Origin: Aquibium carbonis
GTDB taxonomy: Bacteria > Pseudomonadota > Alphaproteobacteria > Rhizobiales > Rhizobiaceae
Reading direction: 5' to 3'
DNA length: 64,000 nucleotides
Assembly (NCBI RefSeq): GCF_003970795.1
Contig: NZ_RWKW01000056.1
Location: 85,274-149,273, forward strand
The notes under the pieces were generated by a model that saw nothing but the letters and a program-made list of their open reading frames with translations, searched no databases and had not been told where the DNA came from. Positions 38,378 through 48,523 of this stretch are shown here, piece by piece (the stretch's first letter is position 1; each line of letters begins with the position of its first letter). The translations under genes were made by a program, and so were the position numbers.

Positions 38378-40210
38378 TCAGACCGCATGGGCACGCGCTC
38401 CCGTCGGCTGCGGCTTGTCCCTGTCGCGCAGGTAGCTACGCCAGCCGCCGAAACGGGTGATGTCGCGGGCGCCTTCGAGGCCGTGGGGCTCGCACAGGAA
38501 CCCCTTGACCAGGCTGCCGTCGTCGAGCGCCAGGCTGCCGATCGCCAGCGGCGAGGGAATCCCGGCCATGAAGTCGCCGAAGGCGGCACGCGGCAGCGCC
38601 CAGACCTCCACCTCGATCGCCGCCCCGCCGCCGCGCTTGCGCACCATGCCGGGCCGGAACGGCGGTCCGCCGGCCAGCGCATGCAGCGAATAGTCCGGCG
38701 CGGTGCGGCAAGCCTTGAGAAAACGCGCGCCGCGCGAGGTCAGTTCGGGGTTGAGCGGCAGGCCCGACATATGCGCGCCGCAGACGGCGATCGCGATCTC
38801 GTCGGCCTCCACCGCGCCCGCGACGGGCCGGGTGGCCGGGCGCGGCCAGCCGGTCGCACCCAGCGTCCCCGTCTCGATCGCCATTGCGGCCGAGGCGGCG
38901 CGGTGATCCTCGCCCTTTCTCGCAAGCACGGTCAGGCTGCCCGGCCGGCCGTCGCTGCGAAGCCCCGTGGGAACCGCGATGCCGCACAGGTCGAGCAGGT
39001 TGACGAAGTTGGTGTAGGTGCCGAGCCGCGAATTGGGGCCGATCGGGTCGGCCGCGATCTCGGAAAGCGTCACCACCGTCGGGATGGTCGGCACGCAAAG
39101 CAGGTCGACGTCCTCCATCAGCTCGTCGCACCGCCGCGCCAGCGCCTTCAGCCGGTACAGGCCCTCGAAGGCATCCACCGCCGTCAGCGTCAGTCCCGGC
39201 TCCAGCACGGCGCGGGTGGTGGGATGCAGCGTCTCGGGCGCATCGACGAGACGCTTGCCGACGGCCGCCACCCGCTCGGCCAGCCAGGCGCCTTCGTAGA
39301 GCATGCGCGCGACGGCATAGAACGGCTCGAAGTCAATCTCGGTCACCGAAGCTCCGGCGGTCCGCAGCCTGACCAGCGTCTCGCGGAAATGCTCCGCTTG
39401 CGCACTGTCTCCAAACGTTTCGAGCGTCGCCTCGTCGGGAACCCCGATGCGAATGCCCGGATGCATGGCGGTCAGCGGCCGAACCGGTACCGGCCTCGAA
39501 TAGGCGTCGCGCGGGTCGAAGCCGGCGGCGATGCCATGGATTTCAAAAGCCTCCGTCACCGTCATCGCGAAGATCGAGATCGTGTCGAGCGTGCGGCAGG
39601 CCGGCACGACGCCGCTGCTCGACAGCGCGCCGAGCGTCGGCTTGAGCCCCACAATGTTGTTGAGCGCGGCCGGCACGCGCCCGGATCCCGCCGTGTCGGT
39701 GCCGAGCGAGAAAGCGGCAATGCCGCGCGCCACCGCCACAGCCGATCCCGACGACGAGCCGCCCGGCACGAGGTCGGGATCGATGGCGTTCCTCGGCACC
39801 GGATAGGGCGAGCGCACGCCGACGAGGCCGGTGGCGAACTGGTCGAGATTGGCCTTGCCGATCAGGATCGCGCCGGCATCCTTCAGCCGCGACACCACGA
39901 GGGCGTCGTCGCGGGCGGCATAGGCGAAATCCGGACAGGCTGCGGTGGTCGGGTGCCCCGCCACGTCGATGTTGTCCTTCACGACGAAGGGGATACCCCA
40001 CAGCGGCCGCCCGTCGGGTGTGCCCAGCGCGGCAGCCGCGGCAAGGGCATCGTCACGCGTTTCCAGGATCAGGATTCCCGGATCAGCTGCGGCTTCCAGC
40101 CTGCGAAACGCCTCCGCCACGACGGCCTCCGGCGAAACGCCCTCGGCATAGGCGCGCCGAAGCTCGGCGAGCGTGAACGGCAAGTTCTCGATCCGGCTCG
40201 CCGCTTCCAT
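38378..40210 (-). CDS. atzF: allophanate hydrolase
   Basis: This 610-residue enzyme (AtzF is 605) splits allophanate into CO2 and ammonia. The N-terminal amidase-signature domain (about 1-450) has the Ser-Ser-Lys triad K78 (VVKDN), S152/S153 (GGSSSGS) and S176 (TDTAGSG). The C-terminal domain (about 470-600) has GAHMSGLPLNPELTSRGARF and YSLHALAGGPPFRPGM, diagnostic of allophanate hydrolases. There is no biotin-dependent urea carboxylase half, so it acts on allophanate from biuret rather than urea. A 23-codon reading frame ends 6 bases before its ATG. It heads the transporter/BiuH operon. Confidence 0.93.
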   Translation of the reverse strand: MEAASRIENLPFTLAELRRAYAEGVSPEAVVAEAFRRLEAAADPGILILETRDDALAAAAALGTPDGRPLWGIPFVVKDNIDVAGHPTTAACPDFAYAARDDALVVSRLKDAGAILIGKANLDQFATGLVGVRSPYPVPRNAIDPDLVPGGSSSGSAVAVARGIAAFSLGTDTAGSGRVPAALNNIVGLKPTLGALSSSGVVPACRTLDTISIFAMTVTEAFEIHGIAAGFDPRDAYSRPVPVRPLTAMHPGIRIGVPDEATLETFGDSAQAEHFRETLVRLRTAGASVTEIDFEPFYAVARMLYEGAWLAERVAAVGKRLVDAPETLHPTTRAVLEPGLTLTAVDAFEGLYRLKALARRCDELMEDVDLLCVPTIPTVVTLSEIAADPIGPNSRLGTYTNFVNLLDLCGIAVPTGLRSDGRPGSLTVLARKGEDHRAASAAMAIETGTLGATGWPRPATRPVAGAVEADEIAIAVCGAHMSGLPLNPELTSRGARFLKACRTAPDYSLHALAGGPPFRPGMVRKRGGGAAIEVEVWALPRAAFGDFMAGIPSPLAIGSLALDDGSLVKGFLCEPHGLEGARDITRFGGWRSYLRDRDKPQPTGARAHAV

Positions 40211-40216
40211 GCCGTG

Positions 40217-40288
40217 TCAGCCCCGCGCGACGAAGGCAGCGCCGCAAGGCGTGCCGGGGCGGAAGAGATCGAAGGAGGAAAGGGACAT
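40217..40288 (-). CDS. possible 23-residue leader peptide upstream of atzF
   Basis: ATG at 40288 opens MSLSSFDLFRPGTPCGAAFV plus three residues, ending with TGA at 40217, just 6 bases before the atzF ATG. AGAGG lies 7 bases before this ATG, which is a better ribosome site than that of atzF itself. It may couple translation to atzF or be chance; no homologue is recognised. Confidence 0.35.
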   Translation of the reverse strand: MSLSSFDLFRPGTPCGAAFVARG

Positions 40289-40335
40289 CGCGGCGCCTCT
40301 GCAAGCACGAAAACCGTCTCCCGACGACGTTGCAG

Positions 40336-40355
40336 ATTTTGCCGTTCGCGAAAAT
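40336..40355. promoter_or_regulatory. putative LysR binding site between atzF and the LysR gene
   Basis: ATTTT-N10-AAAAT is a perfect 5+5 inverted repeat that contains T-N11-A, the LysR box form. It overlaps an AT-rich patch ending in TATAAA (40360-40365), 51 bases before the LysR ATG, so the divergent promoters probably overlap the site. Confidence 0.5.
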
Positions 40356-40415
40356 TGCTATAAATTCACCATCCCGGTGCGTTCCTGGCACCGCGCTACG
40401 CAAGAGGCTGTTTTC

Positions 40416-41327
40416 ATGAAACATTTGCAGGATTTCCGGCTGATCGAGGCGGTCGCGCGCGCGGGGTCCATGCGCAAGGCGGCCGAGGACATGAACATCA
40501 CCGCCTCGGCGCTCAATCGGCGCGTCAACCGCTTCGAGGACGAGTTTGGCGCGGAGCTCTTCGAGCGCCTTCCCGGCGGCGTGCGGCTCAACCCGGCGGG
40601 CGAGCTCCTGTTACACCACTACCGCGCCACGCTGTCAGACCTGTCGCGGGTGCAGGGCCAGGTGGCCGATCTGTCGGGCGAACGGCGAGGTCACGTTTCC
40701 ATCGCCTGTTCGCAGGCCTTGCTGCCCTACTTCCTGCCGCAGCAGATCGCGCGATACCGCCGCGATCATCCGGGCGTCACCTTCACGGTGAACATCCGCG
40801 ACCGTTCCCAGGCCGAACAGGAGCTGGCCACCTACTCCAGCGATCTCGCGCTCGTCTTCGAGCCGATCTATCTCGTCGATTTCGAGGTCATCCAGGCGAT
40901 CCCGCAATCCGTCAACGTCGTCATGGCCTCGGACCATCCCCTTGCCCGCAAGCCGGAATTGCGGCTGCGCGACTGTCTCGACACGCGCCACGTGGCGCCG
41001 TCGGCGAAGTATGGCGTGCGTCACCTGCTCGACTTCGCGGCCAGGCGCGGCACACGGCGCGTCGCCCCGGTCGTCGAGACAGAGAGCTTCGATCTGATCC
41101 GTCACTATGTGCTCCACGAAAAGGTCATCGGCTTCCAGATCCCGATCGGCTTGCGCGAACCTCGCGACGGGTCGCTGCTGTTCCGGCCCATCTCCGAGCG
41201 CGATCTGCCGCCCGGCAACCTGATTCTCGGCCAGATGCGCGGCCGCACCCTGCCCGTCGCCTCCGCCCGCTTCGCCATGCAGCTGGCGACGGCACTGAAG
41301 GACGAAACCGGAGAGGCGATGCAGTGA
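40416..41327 (+). CDS. LysR-family transcriptional regulator
   Basis: The 303-residue protein has the N-terminal winged HTH (AVARAGSMRKAAEDMNITAS, then ALNRRVNRFEDEFGAELFER) and the LysR effector domain. The start is ATG 40416 after AGAGG; a longer frame from 40173 would run across the operator. It is divergent from atzF and is the evident candidate regulator of the biuret/allophanate operon. The co-inducer is unknown. Confidence 0.9.
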   Translation: MKHLQDFRLIEAVARAGSMRKAAEDMNITASALNRRVNRFEDEFGAELFERLPGGVRLNPAGELLLHHYRATLSDLSRVQGQVADLSGERRGHVSIACSQALLPYFLPQQIARYRRDHPGVTFTVNIRDRSQAEQELATYSSDLALVFEPIYLVDFEVIQAIPQSVNVVMASDHPLARKPELRLRDCLDTRHVAPSAKYGVRHLLDFAARRGTRRVAPVVETESFDLIRHYVLHEKVIGFQIPIGLREPRDGSLLFRPISERDLPPGNLILGQMRGRTLPVASARFAMQLATALKDETGEAMQ

Positions 41328-41428
41328 GCCGGAGCGAATCGGAATGCGAACCGACGCCCGCAAGTCCTTGGCGCGACTCGGATTCACCCGCGAGAAACCC
41401 GCGTCGCATTCTCATGTGACGCTTGAGG

Positions 41429-43216
41429 TCACGCCGTGGCAGCCGCCTTCAACCCCAGTTCGGCGATCATGGCGTCGCGCATGACGAACTTCTGCGGCTT
41501 GCCGGTCACCGTCATCGGCAGCGTGTCCCGGAAGCGTACGTAGCGCGGCACCTTGTAGTGCGCGATCTGGCCGCGGCAGAAGGCGCGGATCTCCTCCTCG
41601 GTGGCCGTCTCACCCGCATGCAGCACGATCCAGGCGCAGAGTTCCTCGCCGTAGCGCGCGTCGGGCACGCCGAACACCTGCACCTCCGACACCTTCGGAT
41701 GGCGGTAGAGAAACTCCTCGATCTCGCGCGGATAGACGTTCTCGCCGCCGCGGATCACCATGTCCTTCACGCGTCCGACGATGTTGCAGTAGCCGTCGCG
41801 GTCGATGGTGGCGAGGTCGCCGGTGTGCATCCAGCCGTCGGCATCGATCGCCTCGGCGGTCTTCTCCGCCTCGTCCCAATAGCCTTTCATCACCGAGTAG
41901 CCGCGCGTGCACAATTCGCCGGACTGGCCAACCGGCACGGTCTGGCCGCGCTCGTCCACGATCTTCACCTCGACATGCGGACCGATGCGCCCGACGGTTG
42001 CGACCCGCTTGCCGATCGGATCGTCGACGTCGGACTGGAACGACACCGGGCTCGTCTCGGTCATGCCATAGGCGATCGTCACCTCCGGCATGTGAAGGTC
42101 GGTCACGACGCGTTTCATCACCTCGATCGGACAGGGCGCGCCGGCCATGATCCCGGTCCGGAGCGAGGTCAGATCGTGGCGTTTGAAATCAGGGCTGTCG
42201 ATCATGGCGACGAACATGGTGGGCACGCCGTAGAAGCCCGTGCACCGCTCCGAGGCGATCGCCTCGAGCGCGGACGCCGGCTCGAAACCCTCGCCCGGGA
42301 AAACCATCGCCGCGCCCTTGGTCACACAGCCGAGCGTCCCCATAACCATGCCGAAGCAATGGTAGAGCGGCACCGGAATGCAAAGCCGGTCGGTCTCCAT
42401 CAGCCTTATCGTCCGGGTGACGATGTCGGCATTGTTCAGGATGTTGGCGTGCGTGAGCGTCGCGCCCTTCGGCGCGCCGGTCGTCCCGGAGGTGAACTGG
42501 AGATTGATCGGATCGTCCGCGTCGAGCGTCGACGTGACGAGGTCGAGCCTGTTTCTCTGCGCCGGGCCGGCAAGGCGCGCGAGGTCGTCGAACGACAGCA
42601 TCCCGGGCGACCGCTCCTGTCCCATCCGCACGATGGTCCTGAGCGCCGGAAGCCGCGCCGCCGCGAGCCGTCCGGGCTCCGCCGCTGCGAGTTCCGGCGC
42701 AAGCGCGCGGATCATCTCCAGATAGTCGCTAGACTTAAAGCGCGCGGCGGTGATCAGCGCCTTGCAGCCGACCTTGTTCAGAACATATTCGAGCTCGGTC
42801 GTCCGATAGGCAGGGTTGATCGTCACCAACACCACGCCGATCCGCGCGGTGGCAAATTGCGTGATCAGCCATTCCGGCCGGTTGGGCGACCAGATGCCGA
42901 CGCGGTCCCCCTTCCGAAGCCCCAGCGCCAGCAGGCCCGCGGCGACGTCATCGACCTCGCGTGCCAGTTCGTGCCAGCTGAAGCGCCTGCCCGCCTCGCG
43001 GAAGATCGCGGCGACGTGCGGTCCGCGCCTTGCAACCGTTTCGGCGAATGCTTGCGGGATGGTCTTTGTCACCAGAGGCGTCGACCGGTCGCCGACCACG
43101 TGCGAAAAGCCGCCATGCGGCTTGCGCGAAGCGGGATCCGTCGGCTGCCGCGACGTTCCGGTTCCAAGCAGGCTCGACGCCAGGCTCCCGCCGAGCGATT
43201 GCGACAAGGCGCTCAC
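41429..43216 (-). CDS. AMP-binding acyl-CoA synthetase
   Basis: The 595-residue ANL enzyme has the P-loop [17 protein letters not shown]5 YGMTETSP, A7 WMHTGDLAT and A8 [16 protein letters not shown], with the A10 Lys in TVTGKPQK. It activates a carboxylic acid to its CoA thioester. GTG 43216 is preceded by GGGAGGAG. It follows the LivF-amidase gene by 30 bases, so it probably activates the acid released by the amidase. Medium-chain and aryl acids are both possible. Confidence 0.92.
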   Translation of the reverse strand: MSALSQSLGGSLASSLLGTGTSRQPTDPASRKPHGGFSHVVGDRSTPLVTKTIPQAFAETVARRGPHVAAIFREAGRRFSWHELAREVDDVAAGLLALGLRKGDRVGIWSPNRPEWLITQFATARIGVVLVTINPAYRTTELEYVLNKVGCKALITAARFKSSDYLEMIRALAPELAAAEPGRLAAARLPALRTIVRMGQERSPGMLSFDDLARLAGPAQRNRLDLVTSTLDADDPINLQFTSGTTGAPKGATLTHANILNNADIVTRTIRLMETDRLCIPVPLYHCFGMVMGTLGCVTKGAAMVFPGEGFEPASALEAIASERCTGFYGVPTMFVAMIDSPDFKRHDLTSLRTGIMAGAPCPIEVMKRVVTDLHMPEVTIAYGMTETSPVSFQSDVDDPIGKRVATVGRIGPHVEVKIVDERGQTVPVGQSGELCTRGYSVMKGYWDEAEKTAEAIDADGWMHTGDLATIDRDGYCNIVGRVKDMVIRGGENVYPREIEEFLYRHPKVSEVQVFGVPDARYGEELCAWIVLHAGETATEEEIRAFCRGQIAHYKVPRYVRFRDTLPMTVTGKPQKFVMRDAMIAELGLKAAATA

Positions 43217-43246
43217 GATACTCCTCCCGTCCGGGCTCGCCTGCGG

Positions 43247-45793
43247 TTACATCGTCCTCCAGTCGCCGATGCGCTCGAAGGCGGCGGCGGCGCGATAGAT
43301 CGTGCTTTCCTCGTAGTGCTTGCCGATCAGCATCATGCCGATGGGCAGGCCTTCCGACAGGCCGACGGGAATGGTCATCGCAGGATGGCCGGTCGCGTCG
43401 AAGGGGCTGGTGTTGCCGATCATCTCGAAGGCCCGCTGGATGGTGAGCGCCAAGGGAGCATCGGCCGGCGGGATCTGCTGCGCCTTGATCGGCATGGTCG
43501 GCATCAAAAGCAGGTCGTATTGGGCAAGCGCCGCGTCATAGGCCGCGCGCAGGCGCCGCGACAGGTTCTGCGCCTTGGCATAGTAGTGGCCGCGATGATG
43601 CTTGAGCATGTATTCGCCCACGAACATCGAAATCTTCAGGCTCTTGGAGAGCTCGTCCGCCCGGCTGCGCCAGTTGGAATGATAGTCGAGCAGGCTCGTC
43701 ACGTAGAGCCCCTTCCATCCGGTCGCGAAGCCGTTGCCGTGCATCATGATGTCGGTCAGGCCTTCGAGCGCGATCGGCGTCCAGATCGCCTGTCCCTGAA
43801 GGTGCATCGGCACCGAAATTTCTTCCACCGTCGCGCCGAGTTCGCGGTATCGCGCCGCCGCCACGCGCACCTTGTCGTCGACGTCTGGTTCCGAATTGGC
43901 CAGCCCGAAGCCCTCACGGACGATGCCGATCCGCATGCCCGACACGCCCTGGCCGAGCGCCTGCGTGTAGCGGTCGATGCGCGGCGCATACTGGCGCGGG
44001 TCGAGCCCGTCCTCGCCGGCGATCACCTCCAGCAGCAGCGCGTTGTCGCGCACGTTCTGCGTCATCGGCCCGGCATGGTCGATCGTCGGTTCGATTGGCA
44101 TGATGCCCGTATAGGGAACCAGCCCGTGCGTGGGCTTCATGCCATAGGCGCCGCAGAACGACGCCGGCATGCGGATCGACCCGCCCTGGTCGCCGCCGAT
44201 CGCCATGTCGACCTCGCCGGCGCCCACCAGCGCGCCAGAGCCCGACGACGAGCCGCCGGCGATATAGCCCATCTTCCAGGGATTGTGCACCGGCCCGGTC
44301 GCGTTGGTGTGGCTGCCACCCGAAAGACAGAAATACTCGCAATGCGCCTTGCCGACGATCGTCCCGCCGGCGTCGAGGATGCGGGTGACGACGGTGGCGT
44401 CGACGTCGGGCGTATAGCCTTCCAGCGTCGAGGCGCCGTTCATCATCGGCACGCCCGCCAGGCACACATTGTCCTTGAGCACGATGGTGCGGCCCGACAG
44501 CGGTCCCGAATGCGCGCCGCGCACCTCCGACTTCACGTACCACGCGTTCATCGGGTTTTCGGCCAAGGAAGGGCGATATCCCGGCGTGCGCGGATACTTC
44601 ACCTGCGGCAGGTTGTCGGGCATCGAAGCGACGACGTCGTAGGCCTCGAACGAGCCCTCCATCAGCGTCATGTAATCCATGAGCTCGCGGTCTCCCATGG
44701 ACATGTGGAGGCCGCCGACGAGGCTGCGCATCTGCTCCAGCGTGGGTCGCCTGACGTGCATGGGGTACTCCTTGGGTAGATCGGTTGCGACCGGTTCCGG
44801 CCGATGCGGCATCGCCGCTGGCGCTGCGGCGGGGGGCACGACAGAGACGGACATTGACTGGCTTCCCGCCGTCGAGGCCGGCATGGGCCGCACCGACGAC
44901 GAGGCAGGCGAAATGACCGCATGGGCAGGCGTGGCGGGATTGCTTGCGGGTCCGAAGGTCGGCACACCGGGCAAGGCCGGCGATGGCGTCCCGGCCCGGC
45001 CGCCCGCCGGCGCCTTCGCAGGTGCAGGACCCGACGGGCCGTGTCCGCCGCCGGCCCGCGTACGCCGGACGGAGCCGAAGCCCAGGAACTCTTCCACCTG
45101 GCGCGGATCCTTCAGCGCTTCGGCGTGAATCTCGCCAGTGACGCGACCACGTTCCAGCACGACCACGCGATCCGACAGCGTGGCGATGAACTCGAAGTTC
45201 TGCTCCACCAGCACGACCGTCAGGCCGCGGCTCCTGCGCAGCCTGATCAGCGTATCCTCGATCTCCTCGATGATCGACGGCTGGATGCCTTCGGTCGGCT
45301 CGTCGAGAAGCAGCAGCCAGGGATTGCCCATCAGGCAGCGCGCCAGCGCCAGAAGTTGCTGCTCGCCGCCGGACAGGGCGCCACCGTCGCGGTCGAGCAG
45401 GCGCGTCACGCGCGGAAAGTCCGCCAGCACCCGCTCCACCGCTTCGGCTTCGTCCGTGCCCGTGTCGGCGTGCCACGCCATCCGCAGATTGTCGCGCACC
45501 GACAGCTTCGGGAAGATGCCCCGCCCCTGCGGCACGTAGCCGACGCCGCGCTGCGAACGCTGGTGCGGCGCAAGACCGGTGATGTCCTCGCCGTCGAGCC
45601 GCACCGAGCCGCCGGTCGCCGGAATGAATCCCATCACGGTTTTGAGCAGCGTCGACTTGCCCATGCCGTTGTGGCCGAGAATCCCGACGATCTCGTCGGT
45701 CGCCACCGTCAGGTCGATCCCGTGCAGAACGGGAATACGCCCATAGCCGGCGGTCAGGCCGCGGATCTCGAGGGCGGGACGCTTGTCGCTCAT
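43247..45793 (-). CDS. LivF ATPase-amidase fusion protein
   Basis: One uninterrupted 848-codon frame joins a full LivF-type ATPase (residues 1 to about 240: [34 protein letters not shown]) to a full amidase-signature enzyme (about 345-848). The linker of about 104 residues is rich in Pro, Ala, Ser and Gly. The amidase resembles the Rhodococcus broad-range amidase: [47 protein letters not shown] and [16 protein letters not shown], with Lys and both Ser of the triad present. Within the same transcript, AAGGAG and a 6-base spacer precede an in-frame ATG at 44761 ([11 protein letters not shown]), so a free amidase of 504 residues may also be made. It belongs to the transporter operon beginning at 49793. 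Confidence 0.9.
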   Translation of the reverse strand: MSDKRPALEIRGLTAGYGRIPVLHGIDLTVATDEIVGILGHNGMGKSTLLKTVMGFIPATGGSVRLDGEDITGLAPHQRSQRGVGYVPQGRGIFPKLSVRDNLRMAWHADTGTDEAEAVERVLADFPRVTRLLDRDGGALSGGEQQLLALARCLMGNPWLLLLDEPTEGIQPSIIEEIEDTLIRLRRSRGLTVVLVEQNFEFIATLSDRVVVLERGRVTGEIHAEALKDPRQVEEFLGFGSVRRTRAGGGHGPSGPAPAKAPAGGRAGTPSPALPGVPTFGPASNPATPAHAVISPASSSVRPMPASTAGSQSMSVSVVPPAAAPAAMPHRPEPVATDLPKEYPMHVRRPTLEQMRSLVGGLHMSMGDRELMDYMTLMEGSFEAYDVVASMPDNLPQVKYPRTPGYRPSLAENPMNAWYVKSEVRGAHSGPLSGRTIVLKDNVCLAGVPMMNGASTLEGYTPDVDATVVTRILDAGGTIVGKAHCEYFCLSGGSHTNATGPVHNPWKMGYIAGGSSSGSGALVGAGEVDMAIGGDQGGSIRMPASFCGAYGMKPTHGLVPYTGIMPIEPTIDHAGPMTQNVRDNALLLEVIAGEDGLDPRQYAPRIDRYTQALGQGVSGMRIGIVREGFGLANSEPDVDDKVRVAAARYRELGATVEEISVPMHLQGQAIWTPIALEGLTDIMMHGNGFATGWKGLYVTSLLDYHSNWRSRADELSKSLKISMFVGEYMLKHHRGHYYAKAQNLSRRLRAAYDAALAQYDLLLMPTMPIKAQQIPPADAPLALTIQRAFEMIGNTSPFDATGHPAMTIPVGLSEGLPIGMMLIGKHYEESTIYRAAAAFERIGDWRTM
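44761..44773 (-). promoter_or_regulatory. internal ribosome binding site and start for the amidase half
   Basis: On the minus strand, AAGGAG (44768-44773) stands 6 bases before ATG 44761, inside the LivF-amidase frame and exactly where the amidase domain begins. It is one of the best Shine-Dalgarno matches in the window. It suggests an ancestral separate gene or present dual translation. Confidence 0.6.
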
Positions 45794-45821
45794 GCTGCGG
45801 ACTCGTGGAGGTGGACCATCC

Positions 45822-46538
45822 TCATCCTCTCTTGCCGAGATAGACGTCGCGGACCCTGGCGTCGCTCATCACCGCATCGACGGTGCCTTCCATCAGGATC
45901 GCGCCCTGCGAGAACACGGTGATCTGTGCCGCGATCGAGCGGATGAACTGCATGTCGTGCTCTACGATGATCAGCGCGGCATCGCGGTTGATCTCGTGAA
46001 TGATCGCCACCATGCGTTCGACTTCTTCGCCGGTCATGCCGGCGGCCGGCTCGTCCAGAAGCACCAGCCAGGGCCGCGCGGCGATCACGATGCCCAGTTC
46101 GACGCGCTGGCGCTCGCCATGCGCGAGCCGTCCGACGGTAGCGCGCGCGATGTCGCCGAGGCCGAGCCGCTCGATCACGTCGGCCGTCGTCCGGTCGGCC
46201 TCCTTGGTCCCCGCCTGCCGATAGGCGGAGAGCCAGATGTTCTCGCGCACGGACAGCCCGTCCATGACGCTCGGTACCTGCGTCTTGATGCCGATGCCCA
46301 GGCGGGCCACGAACTGCGGATCCCACCCGGTGGTCTCGACGTCGTCGATGAAGACCTCACCCGACGTCGGCTTCAGGATGCCGGTCAGGCAGCGGAAGAA
46401 GGTCGTCTTGCCGGCGCCGTTGGGGCCGATCAGGCAGCGCAACTCGTTGCGGCGCAGCTTGAAGGACACGTTGTCCACGGCGGTCACCCCGCCGAAGCGC
46501 ATGGTCAGACCGCGGGTTTCCAGAACGACGTCAGCCAT
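45822..46538 (-). CDS. livG: Liv/Urt-type ABC transporter ATPase LivG of the amide module
   Basis: The 238-residue ATPase has [26 protein letters not shown] (the LivG form of the signature), [12 protein letters not shown] and [13 protein letters not shown] 46538 ([10 protein letters not shown]) overlaps the livM stop as ATGGCTGA; a longer frame adds a glycine-rich head encoded by livM sequence. It pairs with the LivF half of the fusion protein. Confidence 0.92.
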   Translation of the reverse strand: MADVVLETRGLTMRFGGVTAVDNVSFKLRRNELRCLIGPNGAGKTTFFRCLTGILKPTSGEVFIDDVETTGWDPQFVARLGIGIKTQVPSVMDGLSVRENIWLSAYRQAGTKEADRTTADVIERLGLGDIARATVGRLAHGERQRVELGIVIAARPWLVLLDEPAAGMTGEEVERMVAIIHEINRDAALIIVEHDMQFIRSIAAQITVFSQGAILMEGTVDAVMSDARVRDVYLGKRG

Positions 46539-47562
46539 CGGCGCGCCCCCTGCCCCGCCGCCCGCGCCGAACCGCATTGGGACGGTTCCGGCGCGACGAG
46601 CTTCCGAAGGCCGACATCAGCGACGGCACCACGCCACGCGGCAACACCAGCACCACCACCACCAGGATCAGGCCCATGATCAGCACGTTGTCGACGGCCG
46701 TCTGCTGGCCGAGCGCGAATTTGAGATAGCCGAGCGCAGCCGCACCCAGCACCGGGCCGACCAGCGTTCCGAGCCCGCCGACGATGCACCAGATGATGAT
46801 CTCCGCCGACTGGCCGAGCGAGAACAGTCCGGGCGTCACGATCTCGGCCCAGGAAGCGTAGAGCGCCCCGGCGAGCCCGGCGATGCCGCCCCCGATGGCA
46901 AACAGCACCGACTTCCGGAAGCGCGCGTCATAGCCCATCAGTTCGACCCGGCTTTCGTTTTCGCGGATCGCCACGGCGATGCGTCCGAACGGGCTGGCAA
47001 GCAGCAGCCTCACCAGCACGTAGACGACGAGCAGGATGACGAAGCAGACGTAATAGAGGCTGGAATCGTAGATGTAGGCGGACGGGTCGCCCGGCACGTT
47101 CAGCGTCTGGTAGCCCGGCATCCCGTTGTAGCCGCCGAGGCGCGCCGTTCCGATCTGGTACTCGGGTCCGGCCGTCGTGTTCATGAAGCGGAAGAAGATC
47201 AGCGTCACCACCAGCGTGATGACCCCGAGATAGACATCGGTCAGCCGTCCGTAGAACATCATGGCGCCGAGCAGGAAGGCAAAGACGAAGGGCACGGCGA
47301 TGGCGATCAGCATCGGCATCGTGCTCTCGCCGATGTTGGCCGCCGACACCGCGTAGGCATAGGCGCCGAGCCCGTAGAAGACGGCCTGTCCGAAGCACAG
47401 GATGCCGCCGAAGCCCCAGATCAGGCCGAGGCTGAGCGCCAGCAAGCCGTAGATCACGAGCAGCGTCAGCGTGTAGTAGTTCAGGACGAGCGGCGCCACG
47501 AACATCAGGACGATGCCGGCCAGCACCACCCAGGCGGCATCGCGAAGCTTGGTGGATTCCAT
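46531..47562 (-). CDS. livM: ABC transporter permease LivM of the amide module
   Basis: The 343-residue permease has about nine spans. It contains LSLGLIWGFGGILCFGQAVFYGLGAY and the coupling segment RIAVAIRENESRVELMGYD. The C-terminus is basic. ATG 47562 shares a base with the livH stop (TGATG); a GTG one codon upstream is an alternative. The motif FGGILCFGQA is typical of urea/short-amide (Urt/Fmd) transporters. Confidence 0.9.
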   Translation of the reverse strand: MESTKLRDAAWVVLAGIVLMFVAPLVLNYYTLTLLVIYGLLALSLGLIWGFGGILCFGQAVFYGLGAYAYAVSAANIGESTMPMLIAIAVPFVFAFLLGAMMFYGRLTDVYLGVITLVVTLIFFRFMNTTAGPEYQIGTARLGGYNGMPGYQTLNVPGDPSAYIYDSSLYYVCFVILLVVYVLVRLLLASPFGRIAVAIRENESRVELMGYDARFRKSVLFAIGGGIAGLAGALYASWAEIVTPGLFSLGQSAEIIIWCIVGGLGTLVGPVLGAAALGYLKFALGQQTAVDNVLIMGLILVVVVLVLPRGVVPSLMSAFGSSSRRNRPNAVRRGRRGRGRADG

Positions 47563-48428
47563 CACAGGCGCCCCTTGAAGAAGCGTCCGGTAATGCCCTG
47601 CGGCAGGAGACGCAGCAGGATGATGGCCGCGACCAGAAGCGCCACTTCACCGATCACCGGGCCGGAGAGGAAGGTGAAGGTCTGCGAGACGAGGCCGAAG
47701 ACCGTGGCGCTGGACAACAGGCCGAGCACAATCGACGCCCCCCCGGAAATGACCGTGATGAAGGCCTTGGCGATGTAGGCCGAACCCCAGGTCGGCACGA
47801 GGCCGACCAGCGGGGCAAGCACGCCACCTGCCAGCCCCGCGAGCGCCGAACCGACGAAGAAGGTGCTCATGTAGACCCGGTCGGGGCTGTAGCCGAGGGC
47901 GGCCGCCATGTCGGCGCTCTGCATGGTGCCGCGCGCCACGAGCCCCAGCCGCGTTCCGCGCAGGATCGCATAGGCGGCGACCAGCAGGAGGATCGACACG
48001 ATGATGATGAAGAAGTTGTAGCCGTTGATCTGGTAGGCGCCGAGCGTGAAGCCCGCGATCGGGGTCGAAACGCCCGTGGTCGTGTTGCCGAAGATCATGA
48101 CGGCCGCGCCCGTGAAGGCGAGGCTCAGCCCCCAGGTGGCCAGCATCGTGTCGACCAGTCGCCCGTAGAGGAACCGGATCACCAGCCGTTCCACGATCAG
48201 GCCGATGATCCCGACCACCAGCGGCGCCACGATGAGCATGGCGATATAGACGTTCACGCCGGCTTGCACAGCGACGATCGTGGCATAGCCGCCCATCATC
48301 ATGAACTCGCCATGGGCGAGGTTGATAACGCGCATCATGCCGAACACGACCGCAAGCCCGGCGCTGATCAGCACCAGCACCGCGATCGAGTACAGAATTT
48401 CGAGGATGAAGACGGCAGCGAGGTCCAT
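47562..48428 (-). CDS. livH: ABC transporter permease LivH of the amide module
   Basis: The 288-residue permease has VVFGMMRVINLAHGEFMMMGGYAT, LGLVARGTMQSADMAAALGY and VISGGASIVLGLLSSATV. Eight or so spans are visible. It is separated from the binding-protein gene by 129 bases with a perfect hairpin, an arrangement that often lowers permease relative to binding-protein expression. Confidence 0.9.
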   Translation of the reverse strand: MDLAAVFILEILYSIAVLVLISAGLAVVFGMMRVINLAHGEFMMMGGYATIVAVQAGVNVYIAMLIVAPLVVGIIGLIVERLVIRFLYGRLVDTMLATWGLSLAFTGAAVMIFGNTTTGVSTPIAGFTLGAYQINGYNFFIIIVSILLLVAAYAILRGTRLGLVARGTMQSADMAAALGYSPDRVYMSTFFVGSALAGLAGGVLAPLVGLVPTWGSAYIAKAFITVISGGASIVLGLLSSATVFGLVSQTFTFLSGPVIGEVALLVAAIILLRLLPQGITGRFFKGRL

Positions 48429-48523
48429 GCCGGTCCCGTGTGAAAGAATGTCAGGCGGCCACCCCGGGGCCGGGCTGGCGTTGCGGGCCGCGTAGCGACG
48501 GAGCCCGTGCGTCGAAGGCCAAG

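Noticed and set aside
41423..44779. Plus-strand open frame of over 1100 codons opposite the acyl-CoA synthetase and amidase
   Set aside because: Composition is His/Arg-rich shadow sequence; the minus strand carries complete enzyme motifs over the same interval.
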